From Rhizobiales bacterium CCH3-A5 (GTDB lineage: Bacteria > Pseudomonadota > Alphaproteobacteria > Rhizobiales > Beijerinckiaceae), in contig LSIB01000020.1 in the NCBI GenBank assembly GCA_001556025.1, positions 1 to 11,571 of the forward strand: a stretch of 11,571 bases of DNA. The letters run 5' to 3'. A program made the translations under genes and the position numbers. Below are positions 6,183-11,571 of this stretch, in pieces (within the stretch, counting starts at the first letter, position 1; every line of letters starts with the position of its first letter). The notes under the pieces are model-generated. The model saw only the letters and a program-made list of their open reading frames with translations. It searched no databases and had not been told where the DNA came from.

Positions 6183-6506
6183 TCAGGCGAGCGCGGCAAG
6201 GTCGTGATCAAGCTCCGCGGGCGCAAGATCGACGGCCGGGATCCCCATAGCGCCCAGAACAATAATGAAGCGTTCGACGGGCAGCCCTGCAAGCTTTGCG
6301 GCTTTGCCGAGGCTGATGCTGTGTTCGGCGAATAGGCGGGAAGCCATCGCGACGGCAACGCCCTCGCTGAGAAGATGCTCATCCAGCGGCACTGCGACAA
6401 AGAGCGGATGACCGTGTTTCGCCACGATGGACAATCGACCCTCTTCAGCCTGGCGCACCAGATCGCCTGAGCGTTCGCGCAAGTCTCGCACCGAAAATGT
6501 GTCCAT
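6183..6506 (-). CDS. UPF0175 antitoxin with Phd/YefM-like N-terminus
   Basis: A 107-residue antitoxin made of two recognisable parts. Residues 1 to about 50 (FSVRDLRERSGDLVRQAEEG ... VAVPLDE) look like a Phd/YefM DNA-binding domain. Residues about 58 to 107 (SISLGKAAKLAGLPVERFI ... MGIPAVDL) look like UPF0175. UPF0175 proteins neutralise PIN-type DUF3368 toxins, and the toxin gene lies immediately downstream. The start at 6506 has only a modest AGGGA ribosome-binding site. A short AT-rich stretch upstream (about 6507-6540) probably holds the promoter, autorepressed by this protein as in other Phd systems. The two-part architecture is inferred from motifs, so the N-terminal assignment is less certain than the C-terminal one. 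Confidence 0.8.
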   Translation of the reverse strand: MDTFSVRDLRERSGDLVRQAEEGRLSIVAKHGHPLFVAVPLDEHLLSEGVAVAMASRLFAEHSISLGKAAKLAGLPVERFIIVLGAMGIPAVDLAPAELDHDLAALA

Positions 6507-6544
6507 GGCTCTATCCCTTTATTGTTCCCCAATTTGATAGCACA

Positions 6545-6590
6545 CTTTCCGGCCACCCGTCCACCAATGACGCACATAGTTGGCGGAAAG
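6545..6590. repeat. Inverted repeat between the antitoxin promoter and the recombinase 3' end
   Basis: CTTTCCG (6545-6551) faces CGGAAAG (6584-6590). GCCA/TGGC extends the arms after one bulged G, and CCAA/TTGG lies inside. It could be an operator of the UPF0175/DUF3368 operon or part of a recombination site used by the adjacent tyrosine recombinase. Neither role is shown. Confidence 0.35.
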
Positions 6591-6682
6591 CTCCTGCGCC
6601 ATCACCTGAACTTTTGGGCTGTCCGATCGCTGCTCAATCCACAGACGCGCTTGAGAAAACAGGGGAGGGCGGGGGCCAGCGC

Positions 6683-7840
6683 TTAGCCAAGCAGTCTTGC
6701 CGCTCGTCCCATCCTGCGCTCGGCGTCGTTGTAGTAGCGTGCCGCCTGTTGCACGGAGGTGTGCTGGCTCTGCGCCATGGCTTCGGGCAGGGGCACGCCT
6801 TGCCGTGCCGCCTCGGTGAGGAAGCCTGAGCGCAGCCCGTGGGCCGAGAAGCTGACAGGATCGAGCCCAGCCATGGCGATGCGACGCTTGAGGATCAGGT
6901 TGACGCCCTGGCCGGTGAGACCTTCAGGGCGAATATTCTCCCACTGGTCGATGCGCCGGAAGACGGAGCCGCTCTTGATCTTGGCGAACGCGAGCCAGGC
7001 CTCCAGTGCGATGACCGGCGCGCCGATGACGAAGACGCTGGCGTCCTGATCGGCGTCGGTTGTCTTGGTTCGGCCGAGCCGGATGCGCCGGCAGGGCAAG
7101 GGCGGGGAGGTAGAATCGCCGGGAAGCGAGGGCACGTCAGGCTCCACCACGATGTCCTCAAGGCGGAGGCCCGCCACCTCCGAACGCCGGCGGCCACCGG
7201 AGGCGAAGGCCACGAGCAGCAGCGCCTTGTCACGCAGATCCTGCGGGCGGTTCAGCCAGCAGGTTTCGATCAGCTTCGCCACGATATCGCCGGTAACGGC
7301 CTTCTCGCTCTTGCGTTGCCGCGGCCGGGCGGCGGCGCGGACGGACAGCCTGAGCGCCGTCCTGATCTGGCCGTCACCGAAGGGCCCACTCAGGCCGCGC
7401 CATTTGTGCATCGAGCCCCAGAGCGACAGCCGCCGCTTGACCGTGCCCGGCGCGTGCGGTCCGGTGGATTTCAGGGCGCCAATAGCCCGCAATGCACCCG
7501 CAACATCGTCCGGCATGCCATGCGCCGGATCGGCCTCCTTCTTCACCGCATCCCACAGGTGATGGGCGATGAACTTCACCACCAGCGAAGCGGGTGCTGG
7601 CCAGGGCAGGGGAGAGTCTGTCGCCGCCAGCGCCCAGCGCTCGAGATAGGCCAGATCCGAGGCGATGGCGCGCAGCGTATTTGCCCCCATGCCGCTTTCG
7701 ACCAGATGCCGCAAGGTGGCGACGTCGGCATCCGAGAGCAGCGCCGACAGCTCGTCGCGGCGGTGATAGGGCAGCACGCCCGCCAGGGAATTCAGCTCAG
7801 CAAAGCGTGCGTGCTCGGGATCATCCGTCTCGATCGTCAT
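6683..7840 (-). CDS. Tyrosine recombinase/integrase
   Basis: A site-specific tyrosine recombinase of 385 residues (388 if the ATG at 7849 is used). An N-terminal SAM-like core-binding region (MGANTLRAIASDLAYLERWA) precedes the catalytic domain. All catalytic positions are visible: Arg in GGRRRSEVAGLRLEDI, Lys in GRTKTTDAD, His-x-x-Arg in SAHGLRSGFLTEAA, the second His in QSQHTS, and the nucleophile Tyr in AARYYNDAE nine residues later. The gene is therefore probably functional. I take 7840 as start because MTIE aligns with the start of the related remnant at 8274; neither ATG has a strong ribosome-binding site. The gene is divergent from a Phd antitoxin gene and downstream of a toxin-antitoxin pair. 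It could resolve plasmid multimers or mobilise the surrounding cassettes. Confidence 0.88.
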   Translation of the reverse strand: MTIETDDPEHARFAELNSLAGVLPYHRRDELSALLSDADVATLRHLVESGMGANTLRAIASDLAYLERWALAATDSPLPWPAPASLVVKFIAHHLWDAVKKEADPAHGMPDDVAGALRAIGALKSTGPHAPGTVKRRLSLWGSMHKWRGLSGPFGDGQIRTALRLSVRAAARPRQRKSEKAVTGDIVAKLIETCWLNRPQDLRDKALLLVAFASGGRRRSEVAGLRLEDIVVEPDVPSLPGDSTSPPLPCRRIRLGRTKTTDADQDASVFVIGAPVIALEAWLAFAKIKSGSVFRRIDQWENIRPEGLTGQGVNLILKRRIAMAGLDPVSFSAHGLRSGFLTEAARQGVPLPEAMAQSQHTSVQQAARYYNDAERRMGRAARLLG

Positions 7841-7863
7841 CGGACACATCCAGGAAACTTGCG

Positions 7864-7880
7864 GGAACTTCGGCAGTTCC
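7864..7880. promoter_or_regulatory. Palindrome between recombinase and phd, putative Phd operator
   Basis: GGAACT (7864-7869) and AGTTCC (7875-7880) form a perfect inverted repeat with a five-base spacer, in the 68-bp divergent gap between the recombinase and phd starts. Phd/YefM antitoxins bind palindromes in their own promoters, so this is a natural operator candidate. If so, it could also control the recombinase gene. Confidence 0.5.
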
Positions 7881-7908
7881 GTAAAATCCGGGTCAAGGAG
7901 CGATCATC

Positions 7909-8166
7909 ATGCCATCGACCGTCACAGCCGCCGACATGTCCAAGAATGTCGGGGCCTATCAGGACGCCGCCGTGCGCGAGCCCGTTATCGTCACCGAGAA
8001 CGGCCGTCCGCGCACCGTGCTGGTGGCCTATGAGGACTATCTGCGCCTGACGCGGCGCGAGCGCCGGGTTGAGCTGACCTCCGAACTGGCCGATGTTGAG
8101 ATCGCTGCGGTGGAAGCAGCGCGAATGGCGCAAGGTGGCTGCATCGGCAACAGAGAGCTGCGCTGA
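7909..8166 (+). CDS. Phd/YefM-type antitoxin, orphan with altered C-terminus
   Basis: An 85-residue protein opening MPSTVTAADMSKNVGAYQDA, followed by EPVIVTENGRPRTVLVAYEDY, a typical Phd/YefM antitoxin DNA-binding domain. An excellent ribosome-binding site, AAGGAG at 7895-7900, precedes the ATG. In this family the N-terminal half binds the operator and the C-terminal tail wraps the toxin. Here the last 13 residues (from Met73) are encoded by the antisense of a recombinase remnant, so the native toxin-binding tail appears to have been replaced. No toxin gene follows; the next genes downstream are the nucleotidyltransferase/HEPN pair. The protein may still repress its promoter but probably has no cognate toxin in this window. 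Confidence 0.8.
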   Translation: MPSTVTAADMSKNVGAYQDAAVREPVIVTENGRPRTVLVAYEDYLRLTRRERRVELTSELADVEIAAVEAARMAQGGCIGNRELR

Positions 8167-8274
8167 CAGCTTGTCGCGTCGGTGATCGCGCAGAACGCCT
8201 GCAAGTGCATTGAGATCGGTGAATCGCGTGTCCTCGGGATCACCCGTCTCGCGTGGCACGGTCTTGATTGTCAT
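8125..8274 (-). pseudogene. 5' remnant of a second tyrosine recombinase gene
   Basis: Reading leftwards from 8274, 50 codons (MTIKTVPRETGDPEDTRFTD through VADAATLRH) match the first 45 residues of the intact recombinase at 6683-7840. By eye, 28 of 40 aligned residues are identical, with a four-residue difference near the start. Similarity stops at 8125, inside the phd gene, and the rest of the recombinase is missing. The frame stays open into the antisense of phd but no longer resembles the recombinase. The divergence shows two related recombinase genes rather than a recent tandem duplication. The remnant faces away from the nucleotidyltransferase gene at 8311. Confidence 0.8.
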
Positions 8275-8310
8275 CTTGGGCTGCCCTCGAAATTCGTGTA
8301 AGGTCGCGCC

Positions 8311-8607
8311 ATGAACCGGGATGCCGCCATCACCGAACTTGCCGCCCACGCTGCCGCTCTTCGCGCGCGCGGCGTCGCCGCCGCATATCTCTTTGGCTCG
8401 ACAGCCCGCGGCGAGGCGCGCGCCGATAGCGATCTTGATGTGTTCCTGGACATCGAACCCAACGCCAAGTTCTCGCTGCTCGATCTGATCGGCGTGAAGC
8501 ACTTTCTCGAGGATGAACTCGGCCGGGTGGTTGATCTGACCACACGCGGCGGCTTGCACCCATTGCTCAAGGACGAGATCGAGCGCGAGGCCGTGCGGAT
8601 CCTGTGA
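8311..8607 (+). CDS. mntA: MntA-type nucleotidyltransferase antitoxin
   Basis: A 98-residue minimal nucleotidyltransferase. The signature GSx10DxD is exact: Gly29-Ser30, ten residues, Asp41-x-Asp43 (FGSTARGEARADSDLDV). A third acidic residue is Asp75 in GRVVDLTT. In the MntA/HepT type of toxin-antitoxin system this enzyme transfers AMP from ATP to the HEPN toxin and so blocks its RNase activity. The downstream gene is such a HEPN protein and overlaps it by four bases. The ribosome-binding site is a modest AAGG about eight bases before the ATG. The gene is divergent from the recombinase remnant, 36 bp away. Length is typical. Confidence 0.88.
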   Translation: MNRDAAITELAAHAAALRARGVAAAYLFGSTARGEARADSDLDVFLDIEPNAKFSLLDLIGVKHFLEDELGRVVDLTTRGGLHPLLKDEIEREAVRIL

Positions 8608-8945
8608 CGAAGCGATCTGCCAAGGTTTATCTCCACGACATCCTTGAAGCGATCGAGATGATCGAGGCGGCCCTGGCGGGGCGTGATCTTGCCGCGTTCG
8701 AGGCCGACCTGTTCCGCCGTCGCGCCATCGAGCGGGCGCTGGAGATTGTCTCCGAAGCCTCGCGGCGCCTCCCCGAGGAACTCCTCGCAGAGCATGGGCA
8801 TATCCCTTGGCGTCGGGTGCACGACCTGGGCAATGTGCTGCGCCATGCCTACCATGCGGTTGAAGCCGCGCGGCTGTGGGACATCGTTTCCGACGATCTG
8901 CCCGCATTGAAGGCCGCGGTCATAGCCATGAGCGCGAAGCTGTAG
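8604..8945 (+). CDS. hepT: HepT-like (DUF86) HEPN toxin
   Basis: A 113-residue all-helical HEPN protein of the DUF86 type. It starts at GTG 8604 and overlaps the mntA stop (GTGA), so translation is coupled. HEPN toxins are RNases using an R-x4-6-H motif. The conserved helix here reads HIPWRRVHDLGNVLRHAY: His81 and the AMP-acceptor-type Tyr83 (HxY) are present. The Arg expected four residues before the His pair is Gly76, and the nearest Arg residues are Arg80 and Arg71. I recall DUF86 proteins with a similar GNxLRHxY helix, so this may be a subfamily trait rather than decay. The partner is the MntA enzyme upstream. Confidence 0.85.
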   Translation: MTKRSAKVYLHDILEAIEMIEAALAGRDLAAFEADLFRRRAIERALEIVSEASRRLPEELLAEHGHIPWRRVHDLGNVLRHAYHAVEAARLWDIVSDDLPALKAAVIAMSAKL

Positions 8946-9141
8946 ACGCCCGTCATCAGGCGATTGAGGCAACATTATCAGCCGGTTTCCGTCGTCCATG
9001 GGATCAGTTTGCCGTATTCAGCCTGGCCTGTCCATCACCATCGATAAGGGGTTCTTATCGTGAATGATAGACAGTCTCACAGACTTGCATATGTGATACA
9101 ATGCAATAGCTTTTTAGATTGGTTATGATAACGTATCTATC
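8946..9141. promoter_or_regulatory. Promoter/operator region of the DUF1612/HTH gene
   Basis: An AT-rich gap packed with dyads. CGATAAG (9042-9048) faces CTTATCG (9054-9060). TTGCAT (9085-9090) faces ATGCAA (9101-9106). GTTAT-G-ATAAC is at 9122-9132, and GTATCT (9133-9138) faces AGATAC (9150-9155) around the start codon. TGATACAAT at 9094-9102 is an extended -10 promoter element lying inside the TTGCAT/ATGCAA dyad, so a protein bound there would block transcription. A good -35 is not seen. The left part (8946-9040) shows nothing notable. Confidence 0.55.
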
Positions 9142-10398
9142 GTGCAAACAGATACTTACGAGCTTCCTCAAAACACCCTGCGTGCGCTTATGTCCGCTCT
9201 ATCTAGACCGGTCGAGGCTGCAACTCTGGCGCTGGTACGGCTCGATGAGCGGCTGGCGCGCAGCGAGCCTGTGCTGGCCGACGGCGTGCGGGCCCGTGCC
9301 GCTCTGTTCGAGGCGCAGGCGCTCGTGCATCTGTCGGGCGAAATGGTCTCACTCGAGGATCTCGTGCTGCACGATGCCGGCATGGACGTTCGCGTACCCT
9401 CGACCGGCGTGGTGCGGGCGGCGCGGATCCTCAACCAACGCCGCAGCCTGGCTCGGCGTGGGCCCGAAGCGGTGCTGGCAGCGAAGGCGCTGCGCCGGCT
9501 GATCGGCGTGGCCGAGGATCAGGCGGCAGGGGAAGGGAGGGAGGAGCCGGACGATGCGGACGTCGCCACGACGGCAAGCCGCGCCACGCCCCCGCCTCGC
9601 GATCCGCCGCCATGGGAAATGCCGCGGCTGGCCGGCGGCGATGACGACGCGCTCTGGCCAGAGGACGACGAGCCGGACGATGTCGAACCGCTCGATCCGG
9701 GTGATGACGGGCCGGGCGGGGAGGAGGGCGGCGGCGAGCTCGCCGCCGTCGATGCGTTGCTGGCGCGCACAAGCCGCTTGCTTGGGGCCTTCGCAAGTCC
9801 GTTGCCTGAAACAGCCCCGTTCAGGCTGCACGATCCAGAATATGGAGCATCCGCTCGCCTCGACGCCTGGCTCGGTGCGCTAAAGGCAGCCAAGGACGCC
9901 CCTGCTGTTCTCGCCACGGCCATTGCGCTCGACGCCTGGCTCCTGCTCGAACCCGCCGAGCGGGGCGGGGAAGCGGGCTTCGCATTGGCGGCCACCGTCC
10001 TGCGCCGGCGCGGGGTCGCCGCGCATCACTTGCCGGCGCTGGGGCTAGGCTACCGCAAAGGCCGTTTCCGCTGGAGCCCGCATCAGGGGCAGGAGGTTCG
10101 CCTGGCCGTGATGATCCGTGCCATTCACGACAGCGCGCGGCTGGCCGATGGCGATCTCAAGCGGCTCACCCTGGCGCGCCAGGTGATGGGGCGGCGATGT
10201 GAAGGACGGAGGGGGAATTCGAGGCTGCAGGAGCTGGTCTATCTGTTCATGGCCTCGCCGCTCGTCACCGTGCAGATGGCGACGGAAAAGCTGAAGGTCA
10301 CGCCACAGGCAGTCGAGGCCATGCTCAAGGAGCTCGGGCCTAGCCTGCCGCGCGAACTCACTGGGCGGAAACGATATCGGGCATGGGGAGTCTTGTAG
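9142..10398 (+). CDS. RHE_PE00001/DUF1612-type protein with HTH domain
   Basis: A 418-residue protein of a family found mostly on rhizobial-type plasmids and named from a Rhizobium etli plasmid gene. The N-terminal DUF1612-like part (residues about 20-125) includes LDERLARSEPVLADG and LVHLSGEMVSLEDLVLHDAG. A very acidic, Gly/Pro-rich linker spans about 128-200. A helical middle part follows, and the C-terminal helix-turn-helix region is at about 360-410 (ASPLVTVQMATEKLKVTPQA, then ELTGRKRYRAWGVL). The function is unknown; the C-terminus suggests DNA binding, and the dyads in its promoter suggest autoregulation. The start is a GTG at 9142 without a clear ribosome-binding site. An ATG at 9190 would drop 16 residues, some of which look family-like, so I prefer 9142. 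Confidence 0.82.
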   Translation: MQTDTYELPQNTLRALMSALSRPVEAATLALVRLDERLARSEPVLADGVRARAALFEAQALVHLSGEMVSLEDLVLHDAGMDVRVPSTGVVRAARILNQRRSLARRGPEAVLAAKALRRLIGVAEDQAAGEGREEPDDADVATTASRATPPPRDPPPWEMPRLAGGDDDALWPEDDEPDDVEPLDPGDDGPGGEEGGGELAAVDALLARTSRLLGAFASPLPETAPFRLHDPEYGASARLDAWLGALKAAKDAPAVLATAIALDAWLLLEPAERGGEAGFALAATVLRRRGVAAHHLPALGLGYRKGRFRWSPHQGQEVRLAVMIRAIHDSARLADGDLKRLTLARQVMGRRCEGRRGNSRLQELVYLFMASPLVTVQMATEKLKVTPQAVEAMLKELGPSLPRELTGRKRYRAWGVL

Positions 10399-10619
10399 TG
10401 GAGACACTTGGAAATGGCGCGCTGGTTGTCCACCCGACCAACGTCAGGATCGATCGCTGGTTTGTAACCGGCACAAGCGCCAATTGCAGAAATTCCGGTT
10501 GCGGGAGCACTCCTGCAGCTCCAGACAGTGCATCCGCCCTTAGCCAGAGACAGCAATAGCCTTAGCGCTCCTGCCAATCTGTGTCGGTATGCACTCCGCA
10601 AGGAGTTAAAACCCGGCTA
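10399..10619. other. Intergenic region between the DUF1612/HTH gene and the LysR fragment
   Basis: A 221-bp convergent gap. I find no gene, no hairpin with a T-run and no notable repeat in it. The minus-strand open frame that crosses it has no recognisable protein sequence and runs antisense into the DUF1612/HTH gene. Confidence 0.4.
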
Positions 10620-11003
10620 TCAAGCGTCCCGCATGGCGTCGACCTGGCCCATCAGCCAGTTGGCGAAGTTGGCAACGCGGGCATCGCCGGTCAGGACGGC
10701 CGGCCAGCGGATCACATGAACCTTGCTAGAGGCGATGTCCCATTCAATGGGCAAGACGCGCGTGAGCCGACCCTCAGCCAATGCGTCATGCGCCAGGAGG
10801 GATCGGGCGAGCGCGACACCAGCCCCTTCCAGTGCAGCGGCCAGAGACATGCTGATGGTGTCGAAGCGCAATCCTTCCGGAACCTTGGCGTTCAATCCAA
10901 GCCTGTCAAACCAGGTGGACCATGACCATTCGGCTCCATCTTGTGGGCCTGCCGGGCCCTTATGAATGATTGGCAAGCTCGCCAGCGTCATGACATCCGC
11001 AAG
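10620..11003 (-). pseudogene. 3' fragment of a LysR-family regulator, cut by an IS21 element
   Basis: The final 127 codons of a LysR-type transcriptional regulator, starting LADVMTLASLPIIHKG and ending at the stop codon at 10620. The effector-binding domain is recognised by its second half: WSTWFDRLGL, then GLRFDTISMSLAAALEGAGVALAR and GRLTRV, with F..WL near the end. This pattern is close to GcvA-like regulators. The roughly 170 N-terminal residues, including the helix-turn-helix, are absent. Instead, at 11004, the sequence changes to the left end of an insertion sequence. The remainder may lie beyond the element, outside the window. The gene it controlled cannot be told from here. Confidence 0.82.
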
Positions 11004-11571
11004 TGTCAGGCGACACGACAAACTGCCCCCCTGACGCCATGAGGAACTGACCCCTCTGGAGAGGAGGTCGGCATGGAAGAGCAAGAGGTTCAGAGTTCGC
11101 CGCGGTTGGGTTTGCCGCGGAGGGACGAGATGAAGACGCCGGACGACGTGTCGGCGATGGTGCGTCTGAAGGCTTTGGGGTGGGGCGCGAAGCGGATCGC
11201 GGCCGAGCTTGGCTGCTCGAAAAACACGGTGAAGCGCTGGCTGAGATACGGCGATTGGCGACCTTGTGTGACGCCTTCGCGCTCGAAGAAGCTGGACGGT
11301 CTGTCGGATTGGCTGGCCGAGCGATTCCGGCGCCATCGCGGGAACGCCGATGTGATCCGCCAGGAACTGGCGCAGGAGAAGGACATCCATGTCAGCCTGC
11401 GGACGGTCGAGCGCACGGTGGCGCCGTTGCGCCGGGAGTTGGTGGCCGAGGCGCGGGCGACGGTTCGCTTCGAGACGCCGCCCGGCGAGCAGCTGCAGAT
11501 CGATTTCGGGGAGCGCCGGGTCGAGATCGCCGGTGTCGCGACCAAGGTTTTCTTCTTTGTCGCGACGCTGG
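11004..11571 (+). mobile_element. IS21-family insertion sequence, left end (truncated by window)
   Basis: The element is taken to begin at TGTCAGGCGACACG (11004), where the LysR coding similarity stops. Two end-proximal repeats, AACTGCCCCCCTG (11021-11033) and AACTGACCCCTCTG (11045-11058), lie 24 bp apart. This matches the multiple terminal transposase-binding repeats typical of IS21 elements. istA follows at once. The right end, istB and the target duplication are outside the window, so the exact left boundary is provisional by a few bases. Confidence 0.8.
11073..11571 (+). CDS. istA: IS21-family transposase IstA (5' part)
   Basis: The first 166 codons of the IS21 transposase, open to the window end. 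It starts at ATG 11073 after AGGAGG (11062-11067). An N-terminal helix-turn-helix (VRLKALGWGAKRIAAELGCS, then KNTVKRWLRYG) lies at about 30-63. A second DNA-binding region has RGNADVIRQELAQEKDIHVS and SLRTVERTVAPLRRELV. The start of the DDE catalytic domain is LQIDFGERRVEIAG, with the first catalytic Asp. IstA with the ATPase IstB inserts the element into target DNA. The remaining catalytic residues lie beyond the window. Confidence 0.88.
   Translation, partial: MEEQEVQSSPRLGLPRRDEMKTPDDVSAMVRLKALGWGAKRIAAELGCSKNTVKRWLRYGDWRPCVTPSRSKKLDGLSDWLAERFRRHRGNADVIRQELAQEKDIHVSLRTVERTVAPLRRELVAEARATVRFETPPGEQLQIDFGERRVEIAGVATKVFFFVATL

Noticed and set aside
6839..8050. 403-codon plus-strand frame antisense to the recombinase
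   Set aside because: A GC-driven shadow of a gene with complete catalytic motifs; it also runs out of frame into phd.
7837..8274. Possible 146-residue hybrid protein from the recombinase remnant continuing through the antisense of phd
   Set aside because: The frame is open, but only the first 50 residues resemble anything, and a recombinase without its catalytic domain would have no function. It is treated as a pseudogene.
9349..9995. Overlapping minus-strand frames within the DUF1612/HTH gene
   Set aside because: Arg/Pro/Ser-rich shadows of the acidic linker coding region.
10239..10601. Minus-strand 120-codon frame across the end of the DUF1612/HTH gene and the gap
   Set aside because: No family resemblance, and it overlaps the conserved HTH end of a well-supported gene.

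Overview
The window is about 11.6 kb of GC-rich DNA. It looks like the replication and maintenance region of a repABC plasmid from an alphaproteobacterium, most likely of the rhizobial order (Hyphomicrobiales). The main evidence is a complete repA-repB-repC operon on the minus strand. It has an antisense-RNA gene between repB and repC, 16-bp parS-type palindromes upstream of repA, and an AT-rich imperfect palindrome inside repC where repABC origins lie. The RHE_PE00001/DUF1612-type gene and the DUF736 gene also belong to families common on alphaproteobacterial plasmids. I cannot name the species.

Layout, left to right. A small DUF736 gene (101-418, minus) sits behind a long, structured upstream region. 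Next come repC (1000-2253), the ctRNA (about 2344-2399, plus strand), repB (2454-3473) and repA (3475-4680), read right to left as one operon. Upstream of repA are two parS-like palindromes and then a run of stem-loops (4954-5118). An unrecognised 82-residue gene (5123-5371, minus) follows, bracketed by a 17-bp direct repeat.

From about 5.7 to 8.95 kb there is a cluster of stabilisation and recombination genes. It holds a UPF0175-type antitoxin with a Phd-like N-terminus plus a DUF3368 PIN toxin (minus), a tyrosine recombinase (minus), a Phd antitoxin without a toxin (plus), the 5' remnant of a second, diverged copy of the recombinase (minus), and a MntA/HepT-type nucleotidyltransferase-HEPN pair (plus). 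The orphan Phd ends inside the antisense of the recombinase remnant. This indicates that a deletion fused two modules, each built as recombinase divergent from a toxin-antitoxin operon.

From 9.1 kb on there is a DUF1612/HTH protein with a dyad-rich AT-rich promoter. After it comes the 3' fragment of a LysR-type regulator gene, cut by the left end of an IS21-family element whose istA runs off the window.

The genes fit one job, plasmid persistence. RepC starts replication and the ctRNA limits it. RepA/RepB on parS segregate copies, and the toxin-antitoxin pairs penalise loss. The recombinase could resolve multimers or move the cassette, and the DUF1612/HTH protein is probably a DNA-binding regulator. 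All functional statements rest on sequence resemblance judged by eye, without database searches.
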